64,000 nt of DNA from Pseudoclavibacter chungangensis (GCF_013410545.1 NZ_JACCFV010000001.1:1178001-1242000), one strand, 5' to 3'. Shown: positions 1 to 9,053, numbered from the stretch's first letter. The notes: a model not told the origin generated them from the sequence alone. Numbers and translations: made by a program.

Positions 1-263
1 AGCTACCCGCCGTCCTGGCGGAGTCCACGGCCCGCGAGGCGCGACGCCTGACGCTCGTCGTCGGCCCCGAGGGCGGCATCGACGAGCGAGAGGTGTCGGC
101 GCTCGTCGGGGCCGGTGCCGTCCCCGTGTCGCTCGGTTCGCGCGTGCTGCGCACGTCCACGGCGGGCGCCGCCGCGCTCGCCGTCGTCTGGGGCGTCCGT
201 CGGCTCCTCGACGGGATCGACCCGGGTCCCGGCGCGTCCGGGACGGGTAGGATCGACGCATGA
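1..263 (+). CDS. rsmE: RsmE, 16S rRNA m3U1498 methyltransferase (3' end only)
   Basis: Last 86 codons of the SPOUT-family enzyme that methylates N3 of U1498 in 16S rRNA; the start lies before the window. The reading frame starting at base 3 shows the SAM-knot signatures LVVGPEGG and LGSRVLRTSTAGAAAL, which are diagnostic of the family. The TGA stop overlaps the ATG of the next gene (ATGA, 260-263), suggesting translational coupling. The last ~15 codons, rich in Gly/Pro, are beyond the conserved fold. Confidence 0.9.
   Translation, partial: LPAVLAESTAREARRLTLVVGPEGGIDEREVSALVGAGAVPVSLGSRVLRTSTAGAAALAVVWGVRRLLDGIDPGPGASGTGRIDA
248..259 (+). promoter_or_regulatory. Candidate leaderless promoter for the HIT gene
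   Basis: TAGGAT at 248-253 fits the actinobacterial -10 consensus TANNNT and ends 6 nt before the ATG at 260, so a transcript would start at or next to the start codon. It lies inside the end of rsmE. No convincing -35 hexamer is visible. Confidence 0.45.
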
Positions 264-610
264 CGAGCGACGCCCCCTCGATCTTCACCCGCATCATCGA
301 CCGCGAGATCCCGGCCGACATCGTCTTCGAGGACGACCGGATCATCGCGATCAGGGACATCAACCCGCAGGCCGAGGTGCATCTGCTCGTGGTGCCCAAG
401 CGTCCCGACTTCCGCGACGTCACCGAGCTCGCCGCGGGTGACCCCGCGCTCCTGGCCGACATGGTCGGTGTCGCGAAGCAGCTCGCCGAGCGCTTCGCCG
501 ACGGGCAGTTCCGCCTCGTGTTCAACAACGGCCCCGAAGCCGGTCAGACCGTCTTCCACGTGCACGCGCACGTCCTGGCCGGTGACCTCTCGGAAGGACG
601 ACTTGCCTAG
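260..610 (+). CDS. HIT-family nucleotide hydrolase (HinT-like)
   Basis: 116-residue protein of the histidine-triad family; HinT members hydrolyse phosphoramidates of AMP such as aminoacyl-adenylates. The N-terminal part has the IFTRIIDREIPADIVFEDD block and the C-terminal part the triad FHVHAHVLAG, matching HxHxH. Length is typical. Translation starts at the ATG overlapping the rsmE stop, and the gene ends 8 nt inside the start region of phoH. It is probably cotranscribed with phoH, ybeY and era, while a -10-like element just upstream could also give a leaderless transcript. Confidence 0.93.
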   Translation: MTSDAPSIFTRIIDREIPADIVFEDDRIIAIRDINPQAEVHLLVVPKRPDFRDVTELAAGDPALLADMVGVAKQLAERFADGQFRLVFNNGPEAGQTVFHVHAHVLAGDLSEGRLA

Positions 611-1682
611 TGACGACCGCCCCGTCGGGGGTGACCGCCCCGTCGGGGGTGAGGAGACGCGCAGCGTCTCCGGCGAGTTCATCGAACGCACGGTCACGGT
701 CGAGGGCGTCGCCATGGTGCGCCTGCTCGGCCCCGGTGACCGCCTGCTGAAGACCGTCGAGCGGGAGCATCCGCGCGTTCGCGTCCTCGCACGCGGGAAC
801 GAGCTGACCCTGTCCGGCGAGCGCGGCGACGTCGGGCGAGCCGAGGCGCTCATCCGCGAGCTCGTCGAGCTCGCGCGGGGCGGCGTCGATCTCGAACCGG
901 GCGAGGTGTCGCGCTCGCAACAACTGCTCGATCGCGACGGGCCCGCTCCCTCGGACGTCCTCGGGCAGGCCATCGTGCAGGCCCGTGGCCGCATCATCCG
1001 CCCGAAGACGCTCGGCCAGAAGCGCTACGTCGACGAGATCGACGCGAACACGATCGTGTTCGGGATCGGCCCCGCGGGCACGGGCAAGACCTACCTGGCG
1101 ATGGCGAAGGCCGTGCAGGCCCTCCAGCGCAAGGAGGTCGAGCGGATCATCCTGACGCGGCCCGCCGTCGAGGCGGGGGAGCGGCTCGGCTACCTGCCCG
1201 GCTCGCTCAACGACAAGATCGACCCCTACCTGCGACCCCTGTTCGACGCCCTCGGTGAGATGCTCGACCCCGAACTGGTCGTGAAGCTCATGGCGACGGG
1301 CGGCATCGAGGTCGCGCCGCTCGCCTACATGCGTGGACGCACCCTCAACAACAGCTTCGTCGTACTCGACGAGGCGCAGAACACGACGCCCGAGCAGATG
1401 AAGATGTTCCTCACGCGTCTCGGCTTCGGGTCGAAGATGGTCGTGACCGGCGACATCACGCAGGTCGACCTCCCGACGGGCGCCTCCGGGCTCAAGCTCG
1501 TGACGCGCGTCCTGCGGGGGATCGACGACATCGCCTTCTCGGAGCTCACGAGCGACGACGTCGTGCGCCACACGCTCGTCGGACGCATCGTGGACGCCTA
1601 CACGGCCTACGACGCGACGACGCAGGCGCAGCAGCACGAACGACACGAGCGCCGTGGACCGCGCGGCGGAGGAGCCCGATGA
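603..1682 (+). CDS. phoH: PhoH family ATPase/RNA helicase-like protein
   Basis: About 359 residues. The PhoH P-loop domain is clear: Walker A GIGPAGTGKTYLA and Walker B VVLDEAQNTTPEQ, with an N-terminal KH-like segment (residues about 25-100). PhoH proteins sit next to ybeY in most bacteria and are linked to RNA metabolism. I place the start at TTG 603, because GGAAGG lies 5 nt upstream and no ATG/GTG in this frame lies between it and the conserved region; this overlaps the HIT stop. Codons just after the start contain a 17-bp sequence repeated twice in tandem (613-646). The stop overlaps the ybeY ATG. Confidence 0.92.
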   Translation: MPSDDRPVGGDRPVGGEETRSVSGEFIERTVTVEGVAMVRLLGPGDRLLKTVEREHPRVRVLARGNELTLSGERGDVGRAEALIRELVELARGGVDLEPGEVSRSQQLLDRDGPAPSDVLGQAIVQARGRIIRPKTLGQKRYVDEIDANTIVFGIGPAGTGKTYLAMAKAVQALQRKEVERIILTRPAVEAGERLGYLPGSLNDKIDPYLRPLFDALGEMLDPELVVKLMATGGIEVAPLAYMRGRTLNNSFVVLDEAQNTTPEQMKMFLTRLGFGSKMVVTGDITQVDLPTGASGLKLVTRVLRGIDDIAFSELTSDDVVRHTLVGRIVDAYTAYDATTQAQQHERHERRGPRGGGAR

Positions 1683-2149
1683 GCATCGAGATCAACAACG
1701 AATCGGCCGCCGAGATCGACGAGGCGCGCGTCCTGCGCCTCTCGACCTTCGCACTCGACCAGCTGCACGTGCATCGGGACGCGGAGCTCGCGATCCAGTT
1801 CGTCGAGGTCGGCGTCATGGAGGAACTGCACGTCCAGTGGATGGACGAGCCCGGGCCGACCGACGTCCTGAGCTTCCCCATGGACGAACTGCGTCCGGGG
1901 ACGGCCGACCGCCCGACCCCGCCCGGACTCCTCGGCGACATCGTGCTCTGTCCCGAGGTCGCGGCCGCCCAGGCCGCCGAGAACGGGCAGTCGACGATGG
2001 ACGAGATCTGCATGCTCACGGTCCACGGCATCCTCCACCTGCTCGGGTTCGACCACGCGGAGCCCGAGGACGAGCGGCAGATGTTCGGACTCCAGCGCGA
2101 ACTCCTCGCCGGCTTCGCGGCCGAGGACCGGAGGCGAGGGCACGCGTGA
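1679..2149 (+). CDS. ybeY: YbeY, endoribonuclease of 16S rRNA maturation
   Basis: 156-residue metalloprotein needed for 3' maturation of 16S rRNA and 70S quality control. The zinc motif HGILHLLGFDH (H-x3-H-x5-H) is intact and followed by the usual acidic stretch. GPTDVLSFPMDE is the second conserved block. Start and stop overlap phoH and the CNNM gene by 4 nt each, so the group is one tightly coupled operon. Confidence 0.95.
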   Translation: MSIEINNESAAEIDEARVLRLSTFALDQLHVHRDAELAIQFVEVGVMEELHVQWMDEPGPTDVLSFPMDELRPGTADRPTPPGLLGDIVLCPEVAAAQAAENGQSTMDEICMLTVHGILHLLGFDHAEPEDERQMFGLQRELLAGFAAEDRRRGHA

Positions 2150-3459
2150 CCCTCGTCGCACTCGTCGCCGCGGTCGTCGTCATGGTCGCCGTGAGCGGCC
2201 TGTTCGCCGCCGCCGAGACCGCGATCGGCTCGTCCTCACGGGCCGATCTGGAGGAGTACGCGGAGCGCGGCGGTCGAGCGTCCGGCGCGATCCGCCGCAT
2301 CGCCCTCGACCCGCGGGGCCACACGAACGCCCTCACCTTCGCGCGCGTCCTGTTCGAGACGATGGCCGCCGTGCTCGTGACGCTCCTGCTGCTGCAGGTG
2401 TTCGAGGCCGAGTGGGCCGTGTTCCTCGTCGCGACCGCGTGCATGATGCTCGCGTCGTTCGTCCTCGCGGGCGCGAGCCCACGATCGGTCGGCCGAGCGC
2501 ACCCGCTCGGCGTGCTCATGGCGACGGGGTGGCTCGCGCGCCTCGTGCGCATCGTGCTCGGGCCGCTCGCGGAGGTCCTCGTCCTCGTCGGCGACCGTGT
2601 GACGCCGGGTCGTCCGCGCAGGGCAGGGTCCGTCACGAGCGAGGAGGAATTGCTCAGCATGGTCGACGAGGCCGCCGAGCTCGACGTGCTCGAGGACGCC
2701 GACCGCGAACTCATCCATGCCGTCTTCGATTTCTCCGGCCGCATCGTGCGCGAGGTCATGATCGCGCGCACCGACATGATCACGGTCGACGAGGACGCGA
2801 CGGCCGCGACGGCACTCGACCTGTTCCTGCGGGAGGGCCTCTCGCGCGCACCCGTCGTCGGTCTCGACAGCGACCACGTGCTCGGGGTCCTCTACCTGAA
2901 GGACCTCGTGCGTCACGGTGTCGGTGCCGACCTCGCGGCCGGGAGCGTCACGGCCGCCGAGGTCGCGCGGCCCGCCGTGTTCGTCCCCGAGTCGATGCCG
3001 ACGGCGACGCTGCTGCGCGAGATGCAGACGCGTTCGAACCACTTCGCGATGGTCGTCGACGAGTACGGCGGCATCGCCGGTCTCGTCACCCTCGAGGACC
3101 TCATCGAGGAACTCGTCGGCGAGATCACCGACGAGTACGACCACGACGACCACGAGGTCGAGGATCTCGGCGGCGGAGTGTTCCGCGTGTCGTCACGCAT
3201 GCCCATCGGTGAACTCGGCGAGCTGTTCGACCTCGAACTCGACGACGAGGACGTCGACTCCGTCGGCGGGCTGCTCGCGAAGACGCTCGGGAAGGTGCCC
3301 GACGGGGGCGACGTCGCCGTCGTGGACGGCGTCGAACTGCGGGCGGAGCGCGTCGGCCGTCGCCGACGGGTGACCACCGTCATCGCCCGCCGGGCGCCCG
3401 GCGGACACGAGGACGACGAGGCGGCCGCACCGGCCGGGAACAGGATCGAGGCCCCATGA
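2146..3459 (+). CDS. CNNM/HlyC-CorC family membrane transporter with CBS pair
   Basis: 437 residues from GTG 2146, which overlaps the ybeY stop. The order is: N-terminal DUF21 membrane domain (about residues 1-140, hydrophobic segments VALVAAVVVMVAVSGLF, MAAVLVTLLLLQV and VFLVATACMMLASFVLA), then a CBS pair (from VREVMIARTDMITV to YGGIAGLVTLEDLIEELVGEI), then a CorC_HlyC domain. The family is tied to Mg2+/Co2+ efflux and is routinely encoded between ybeY and era. An upstream in-frame extension back to 1654 is shadow translation of ybeY and is not used. Confidence 0.92.
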   Translation: MTLVALVAAVVVMVAVSGLFAAAETAIGSSSRADLEEYAERGGRASGAIRRIALDPRGHTNALTFARVLFETMAAVLVTLLLLQVFEAEWAVFLVATACMMLASFVLAGASPRSVGRAHPLGVLMATGWLARLVRIVLGPLAEVLVLVGDRVTPGRPRRAGSVTSEEELLSMVDEAAELDVLEDADRELIHAVFDFSGRIVREVMIARTDMITVDEDATAATALDLFLREGLSRAPVVGLDSDHVLGVLYLKDLVRHGVGADLAAGSVTAAEVARPAVFVPESMPTATLLREMQTRSNHFAMVVDEYGGIAGLVTLEDLIEELVGEITDEYDHDDHEVEDLGGGVFRVSSRMPIGELGELFDLELDDEDVDSVGGLLAKTLGKVPDGGDVAVVDGVELRAERVGRRRRVTTVIARRAPGGHEDDEAAAPAGNRIEAP

Positions 3460-4370
3460 CCGACACCGCACCCGAGACGAGCGGCAGCTACCGCGCCGGG
3501 TTCCTCACGTTCGTCGGCCGACCGAACGTCGGCAAGTCGACGCTCACGAACGCCCTCGTCGGCGAGAAGATCGTCATCACGTCACCGAAGCCCCAGACGA
3601 CCCGCCGGGCCGTGCGCGGCATCGTCCACCGGCCCGACGGCCAGCTCGTGATCGTCGACACCCCGGGACTGCACCGGCCCCGCACGCTCCTCGGGGAACG
3701 CCTCAACGACGTCGTGCAGCAGACGCTCTCCGACGTCGACGTCATCGCGTTCTGCGTCCCCGCCGACGAGAAGGTCGGCCCGGGGGACCGGTTCATCGTC
3801 GAACAGATCGGACAGTTCCCGCGCCCCCGCCGCATCGCACTCGTGACGAAGGCCGAGACCGTCGGCCGCGACGTCCTCGCCCAGCGTCTCCTCGAGGTCG
3901 ACGAGCTCGCGGAGTGGGACGCCGTCATCCCCGTGTCCGCGATCGAGGGCATCCAGCTCGACACGCTCGTCCGTGAGCTGATCGCCCTCATGCCCGAGTC
4001 TGACCCGCTGTACCCGGCGGACATGATCACCGAGGAGTCGTTCGAACAGCGCGCCGCCGAGCTCGTGCGCGAAGCGGCCCTCGCCGACGCGCGAGAGGAG
4101 CTGCCGCACTCGATCGCCGTGACGATCGACGACGTCGTCCTCCGGGACGATGGTTCCACGCGCGAGGTCTATGCCAACATCGTCGTAGAGCGTGACAGTC
4201 AGAAAGGGATCATCATCGGCCGTGGCGGCGAGCGACTCCGGCGGATCCGGGAGACGGCTCAGCGTGAACTCGACCGGATCTCCGAGGGCCGGACCATCCT
4301 CTCGCTCCACGTCAAGGTAGCGAAGGAATGGCAGCGTGATCCCAAGCAGCTCGGACGTCTCGGCTTCTGA
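3456..4370 (+). CDS. era: GTPase Era
   Basis: 304-residue ribosome-assembly GTPase. G1 is GRPNVGKST (residues about 17-25), G3 DTPGLH, and the G4 position reads TKAE instead of NKxD. The C-terminal KH domain, with GIIIGRGGERLRRI, binds the 3' end of 16S rRNA. The ATG overlaps the stop of the CNNM gene, completing the rRNA-linked operon. The last codons overlap the start of the histidine kinase gene by 35 nt. Confidence 0.96.
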   Translation: MTDTAPETSGSYRAGFLTFVGRPNVGKSTLTNALVGEKIVITSPKPQTTRRAVRGIVHRPDGQLVIVDTPGLHRPRTLLGERLNDVVQQTLSDVDVIAFCVPADEKVGPGDRFIVEQIGQFPRPRRIALVTKAETVGRDVLAQRLLEVDELAEWDAVIPVSAIEGIQLDTLVRELIALMPESDPLYPADMITEESFEQRAAELVREAALADAREELPHSIAVTIDDVVLRDDGSTREVYANIVVERDSQKGIIIGRGGERLRRIRETAQRELDRISEGRTILSLHVKVAKEWQRDPKQLGRLGF

Positions 4371-6021
4371 GCCGACGCGCCCCGCTGCCGATCGTCGCGA
4401 GGGACGCGTGCGGGCGTTCCTGCGCCGCCATACGCGTCGGATCACGTGGACGAACTGGCTGTTCGACAGCCTGCTGGCCGTCGTCATGCAGGGCATCATC
4501 GGCTTCCCGTTCGTGTTCCTGCAGTCGTCCACGGTGTGGTTCGATCCGCAACTGATCCTGCCCGGGGTGCTGTACACGCTCGCACTCGTGATCCGTCGCT
4601 GGGGGCCGGGACTCTCGCTCGCGGTGGTGTTCGTGACGGTCGCGTTCAAGCTCCTCGCGGGCATCGATCCGCACGGCCAGGATCTCGCGATCGCGGTCAT
4701 CGTGTTCACGTGCGCGGCGTACGGGAGCAGACGCAGTCTCATCACCTCGGCCGTCTCGGCGGCGGTCATCCCCGCGGCCGTCATCCTGTCCCTGCTGTGG
4801 CACGAGCCGCGCGTGCTCGGCTGGAACCTCCTCGCGAGCCTCATCGACATCGAGCCGAGCGGTTTCGTCATCGCCGCGTCGATCGTCTGGTTCCTGCTCG
4901 CCGTCGCACTGTCCATGTGCTGGCTCGGGGGACTCCTTCGGCGGATGCAGCGAGACGCCCAGGTCGCGCGGACCAAGCGCGAGGTCGCCGAGGTCGAGAG
5001 CCTGCGGAGCCGTGAACAGCTCTTCGTCGAGCAGGAGCGCAACCGGATCGCTCGTGACATGCACGACGTCGTCGCGCACTCGCTCGCGGTCGTCGTCGCC
5101 CAGGCGGACGGCGGCCGGTACGCGATGCGAACGAATCCGGCCTCGGGTGAGGAGACGCTCACGAAGATCGCCGAGATCTCCCGGGACGCGCTCGTCGAGG
5201 TCCGCGGCCTGCTCGGCCAACTCCGCCACAGTCAGCCGTCGGGGCCACAGCCGGGCTTCGCCGACGCCCCCGTCGTCCTCGAACGCATGCGGCTCGCCGG
5301 CCTCCGTATCCTGGTGGAGAGTTCGGGCGCGCCACAGTCGCTCCGACAGAACGCCGACATCGCGCTCTATCGCCTCGTCCAGGAGTCCTTGACCAACTCC
5401 CTCCGACACGGCGACCCGAACCTCCCGACGATCATCCGCATCGCGTGGGGACCCGAGCTCCGCGTCGAGGTCGAGAACACGTGCAATCCCGTTCCGCCGC
5501 CCCCGCGAGCGGACTCCGGACACGGTCTCATCGGTATGCGGGAGCGGATCGTCATGAGCGGTGGGACGCTCGAAGCGGGACGGATCGGCGACCGGTTCCA
5601 CATCGTCGCCGTCGTTCCGACCGTGCCGCAGGGCGATACGGCGCCGACACGGACCGTCGACATCGTCGGATCCCGCGACCCCGTCATCGCGGGTGGGAAT
5701 CCCGCGGGGATCCCCGCCGCTGGGAGCCCCGCGGGAGCGGCCGCTGCGACGGCCACGGGTGTGCGTGGCGCGCCCGGTGTCGTGCCCGGTGGCACCGCCG
5801 CGACGGAGGGAGGCCCCGGGGCGCAGAACGACGAGCCGTGTCCCGACACCACCGGCCCCGTACCGGGACCGACCGAGCCCTGCCCGGATGGCGGGCCCAT
5901 CGGACCGGACGAGCGGGAGCGACTCGACCGCTGGACCGGGCCGAGTGTCCGCGGCAGCACCGACGTCCCCCGACGCGGCGACGATTCGGCCGCACCGACC
6001 TCCGGCCCGACGGTACGCTGA
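4336..6021 (+). CDS. NarL-type sensor histidine kinase with long disordered tail
   Basis: 561 residues from GTG 4336 (AAGGAA 7 nt upstream); a later GTG at 4408 is possible. Residues ~35-205 hold five or six hydrophobic segments, followed by a HisKA_3 domain with phospho-acceptor His243 in RIARDMHDVVAHS and a HATPase domain (QESLTNSLRHGD; GHGLIGMRERI). The architecture is that of DesK/VraS/LiaS-like sensors. About 130 residues rich in Gly, Pro and Ala follow the kinase domain, which is unusual. It is directly fused in transcription to the response regulator (TGATG overlap) and precedes envelope-modification genes, suggesting a cell-envelope stress signal; that part is inference. Confidence 0.88.
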   Translation: MIPSSSDVSASEPTRPAADRREGRVRAFLRRHTRRITWTNWLFDSLLAVVMQGIIGFPFVFLQSSTVWFDPQLILPGVLYTLALVIRRWGPGLSLAVVFVTVAFKLLAGIDPHGQDLAIAVIVFTCAAYGSRRSLITSAVSAAVIPAAVILSLLWHEPRVLGWNLLASLIDIEPSGFVIAASIVWFLLAVALSMCWLGGLLRRMQRDAQVARTKREVAEVESLRSREQLFVEQERNRIARDMHDVVAHSLAVVVAQADGGRYAMRTNPASGEETLTKIAEISRDALVEVRGLLGQLRHSQPSGPQPGFADAPVVLERMRLAGLRILVESSGAPQSLRQNADIALYRLVQESLTNSLRHGDPNLPTIIRIAWGPELRVEVENTCNPVPPPPRADSGHGLIGMRERIVMSGGTLEAGRIGDRFHIVAVVPTVPQGDTAPTRTVDIVGSRDPVIAGGNPAGIPAAGSPAGAAAATATGVRGAPGVVPGGTAATEGGPGAQNDEPCPDTTGPVPGPTEPCPDGGPIGPDERERLDRWTGPSVRGSTDVPRRGDDSAAPTSGPTVR

Positions 6022-6695
6022 TGAACATGACGACTCTTCCGCAGGCAGAACAGATCCGCGTCGCCCTCGTCGACGACCAGCCACTGTTCCGAGGCGGTAT
6101 CCGGATGCTCATCGAGAGCCAGCCGGACATGACGTTCGTGGGCGAGGCGAGCGACGGTGCCCAGGCGGTGCACCTCGCGATGCAGATCAAGCCCGACGTC
6201 ATCCTCATGGACGTCCGGATGCCCGGGACCGACGGTCTCGAGGCGACCCGCGAGATCGTGGCCCGCGGCCTGCGCTCCCGCATCCTCGTCCTCACGACCT
6301 TCGACCTCGACGAGGCGGTCGCCAAGGCCGTCGCCGCGGGCGCCTCGGGGTTCGTGCTCAAGGACGCCGATCCGGAGTTCCTGCTCGCGGCGATCCGGAC
6401 CGTCCACTCCGGCGCCGAGGTGTTCGCCGCCCAGGCGACCGCCGAGCTGATCCGGCGGTTCTCCCAGTCGCCCGGCCGCCTCGGTGGTGAGCCGCCCGAG
6501 TTCGCGACGCTCACCGAGCGCGAGCGCGAGATGTTCTTCCACGCGGCGAAAGGCATGTCGAACGGCGAGATCGCGGCGCAGGAGTTCCTGAGCGAGGCGA
6601 CCGTGAAGACCCACATCTCGCGCGTGCTCACGAAGCTCGATCTTCGCGACCGCGTGCAGCTCGTGGTCTACGCCTACGAGCACGGCCTGCTCTGA
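6021..6695 (+). CDS. NarL/FixJ-family response regulator
   Basis: 224 residues. The receiver domain carries the acidic pocket DDQ near the start, phospho-acceptor Asp64 in VILMDVRMPG, and KDADPEF with the conserved Lys. The C-terminal LuxR-type helix-turn-helix reads LTEREREMFFHAAKGMSNGEIA then TVKTHISRVLTKL. The ATG shares an A with the kinase TGA, so the pair is co-translated. No target site was identified. Confidence 0.94.
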   Translation: MNMTTLPQAEQIRVALVDDQPLFRGGIRMLIESQPDMTFVGEASDGAQAVHLAMQIKPDVILMDVRMPGTDGLEATREIVARGLRSRILVLTTFDLDEAVAKAVAAGASGFVLKDADPEFLLAAIRTVHSGAEVFAAQATAELIRRFSQSPGRLGGEPPEFATLTEREREMFFHAAKGMSNGEIAAQEFLSEATVKTHISRVLTKLDLRDRVQLVVYAYEHGLL

Positions 6696-6785
6696 ATCGT
6701 CGCCGCGCCGACACCCGGTGGGGCTCATCCGCCAGGATGATGGGTTTTGGGAGCGTCGGACGACGAGATCCCAGGATGTCGCGAC

Positions 6786-6798
6786 TACCGTCGAGCGC
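6786..6798 (+). promoter_or_regulatory. Candidate leaderless promoter for the ABC-like gene
   Basis: TACCGT at 6786-6791 (TANNNT) ends 7 nt before ATG 6799. This spacing supports the 6799 start rather than the longer frame from 6718, which would begin within this promoter region. Confidence 0.35.
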
Positions 6799-7575
6799 AT
6801 GACGGATCCCGACGTGCGCACGCAGCATGCGCCGCTCGGTGAGGCGACTCGCCTCGACCGGGTCGCGCTGCGCGTGGAGGGACTCACGAGGAACACGGGG
6901 AGCACGGACGCCGTGCACGACGTCGGCTTCCGCGTCGACCGAGGCGAGCTGACCGCGGTCATGGGCGCGGCGGACGGTGCCGCGGCGGGCATCATGAACG
7001 TCGCGACGGGCCTCCAACCCGCCGAGTCCGGGCACGCCTACATCGCGGGCACCGACGTCTGCGCGCTGTCGGGCGTCGAACTCGCCCGGTTCCGGCGCGC
7101 GAACATCGGCTACCTCTTCCGGGGGATCGACCTCGCGGGAAGCCGCACGGTCGTCGGCAACATCCGTCTGCCCTTCGACCTCGACGAACGGCCGATCTCC
7201 CTGCAGGACGCCCGCTGGCTCGATCGGCTCGTCACGAGCCTCGGGCTCGCCTCCCACCTCGACTGCTACCCCCACGAACTTCCGCCCGCCCAGCAGCAGC
7301 GCGTCGCGATCGCACGAGCCCTCGCCCCCCGACCCGCCCTCGTGTACGGCAACGAGCCCGGCGGCGATCTCGACGAGCGCGACCGTCGCGCGATCACCGT
7401 CCTCCTGCGCACGATGGCCATGGAGTACGACCTCGCGGTCGCGCTCGTGACCGCCGACTCCGGTGTCGGGACGGCCGCCGACCGCGTCGTCCTCGTCCGG
7501 GACGGCACGGTCGCGGGGACCCCGCGGGCGATGACGGCGGAAGAACTCGAATCGGAGCTCGCGGTCGCCGCCTGA
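6799..7575 (+). CDS. Degenerate ABC-transporter ATPase-like protein (probable pseudo-ATPase)
   Basis: 258 residues with the overall layout of LolD/MacB-type ABC ATPases (GYLFRGIDL as Q-loop region; QQQRVAIARALAPRPAL). All nucleotide-binding motifs are altered. The Walker A position reads MGAADGAAAGIMN, lacking the GKS/T lysine. The signature reads LPPAQQQ instead of LSGGQ. Walker B ends YGNEPGGDLD, with Asn for Asp before the catalytic Glu. The frame is intact and the C-terminal half is well conserved, so it looks maintained rather than decayed. No permease gene is adjacent; the next genes are an esterase and an aminoacyl-PG synthase. Role unknown. Confidence 0.75.
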   Translation: MTDPDVRTQHAPLGEATRLDRVALRVEGLTRNTGSTDAVHDVGFRVDRGELTAVMGAADGAAAGIMNVATGLQPAESGHAYIAGTDVCALSGVELARFRRANIGYLFRGIDLAGSRTVVGNIRLPFDLDERPISLQDARWLDRLVTSLGLASHLDCYPHELPPAQQQRVAIARALAPRPALVYGNEPGGDLDERDRRAITVLLRTMAMEYDLAVALVTADSGVGTAADRVVLVRDGTVAGTPRAMTAEELESELAVAA

Positions 7576-7718
7576 TCGCGCGATCCGCTCGAATCGGGTC
7601 GCATGCGTCCGCGAACCGTGCGACACTGCCGCGACGACACGATCCGGCTCGCGTGTCGTCCGGGGTGCTTCCGAGGTTCGCTGGAGCATCATTACGGCTG
7701 GACCTCGGAAGGACGCCA

Positions 7719-9053
7719 ATGGATCAGTTGCTGCACGCCCGGCTCGATGTACCCGTCGTGGTGGCCGTGCTCGTCGTCGTCGTCGTCGCCATCACCGTGC
7801 TGATCGTCTTCCGGCCGCTCCCCGGGACGGACCCTCGCGCGCATCGTCGGCGGCTGCTCCTCGTCGGCGTCGTCACCGCCGCGGCGGGCCTCCTCACCGC
7901 GTGCGTCGTCTGGATCCTCGTCGACGGCATCGATCTCCTGGGTGTCCCCGTCGAAGTCGGGGCGCGCGTGGGCATCGTCCTGGGTGTCGCGCTCGCGGTG
8001 ACCGGTGCGATCGTCCTCTTCGGCCGCCGGCGCGGCGGCACGGAGCGCTGGCGCCGTGTGCTCGGGGGCACCCTCGTCGTCCTGGCGCTCGTCGCCGGGG
8101 CCGCCGCGGTCAACGTCGCGGTCGGGCAGGTCCGGACCGTCGCGCAGCTCTTCCCCGCACAGGTCGCCGATGCGGCCACGGGACTGCCCGCCCGAATCGC
8201 CTCGAGCGTCGATCCCGTCGCGGAGGCGGCGTGGACGCCACCCGCCGACATGCCGGCCGCTGGCTCGACCGTGCAACTCGAGATCCCCGGCACCGCGTCC
8301 GGGTTCACCGCGAGGCCCGCCTGGATCTACCTTCCGCCCGCCGCGCTCGTCGCCTCACCGCCCCCGCTCCCGGTCATGGTGATCCTCGCCGGACAGCCGG
8401 GCGATCCGAGTGACATCCTCCAGTCCGGCAGGTTCGAACAGATCCTCGACGACTTCGCGGCCGCGCACAACGGACTCGCGCCGATCGTCGTGAGCCCCGA
8501 TCAGCTCGGCGCGTCGGACGCGAACCCGATGTGCGTCGACGGCCCGCTCGGGAACGCCGCGACCTACCTCGACACGGACGTGCCGGACTGGATCGACCAG
8601 CACCTGAACGTCGCCGAGAACCGGCTCGCGTGGGCGTTCGGCGGCTTCTCCGAGGGCGCCACCTGCACGTTCCAGATCGGCCTCGCGGACAGTGCTCGCT
8701 ACGGGACCGACATCGCGATCTCCGCCGAACTCGTGCCCTCGCTCGGCGATCCGGCGACGACGATCGCGAAGGGGTTCGGCGGGGATGACGCGGCGTACGA
8801 GGCCGCGAAGCCGCTCAGCGTCGTCGCGGCGCACGCGCCCTACAAAGACACCGTGCTCATCCAGGGGGTGGGCCAACAGGACGCCGTCTACTCGGGCTAC
8901 GCGGCAACGCTCGAGCAGGGGGCGAAGGCCGCAGGCATCGACGCGTCGACGATCGTGTCGTCCGGCACCTCGCACGACTTCAACACCGTCGCCGACGTCC
9001 TCCAACAGGCGCTGCCCACGTACGCCGAACGCAGCGGACTGGTGAGCGCATGA
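7719..9053 (+). CDS. Membrane-anchored alpha/beta-hydrolase (esterase family)
   Basis: 444 residues from ATG 7719, with GGAAGGA 5 nt upstream. Four hydrophobic segments (about residues 8-30, 45-65, 78-98 and 108-130) precede an extracytoplasmic esterase-D-like domain. The nucleophile elbow is GGFSEGA and a late SGTSHDF supplies a likely catalytic His. The ATGA overlap with the aminoacyl-PG synthase gene couples the two. In Enterococcus and Corynebacterium, hydrolases that remove amino acids from aminoacyl-PG are encoded beside the synthase, so this gene may serve that role; this is inference from context. Confidence 0.8.
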   Translation: MDQLLHARLDVPVVVAVLVVVVVAITVLIVFRPLPGTDPRAHRRRLLLVGVVTAAAGLLTACVVWILVDGIDLLGVPVEVGARVGIVLGVALAVTGAIVLFGRRRGGTERWRRVLGGTLVVLALVAGAAAVNVAVGQVRTVAQLFPAQVADAATGLPARIASSVDPVAEAAWTPPADMPAAGSTVQLEIPGTASGFTARPAWIYLPPAALVASPPPLPVMVILAGQPGDPSDILQSGRFEQILDDFAAAHNGLAPIVVSPDQLGASDANPMCVDGPLGNAATYLDTDVPDWIDQHLNVAENRLAWAFGGFSEGATCTFQIGLADSARYGTDIAISAELVPSLGDPATTIAKGFGGDDAAYEAAKPLSVVAAHAPYKDTVLIQGVGQQDAVYSGYAATLEQGAKAAGIDASTIVSSGTSHDFNTVADVLQQALPTYAERSGLVSA

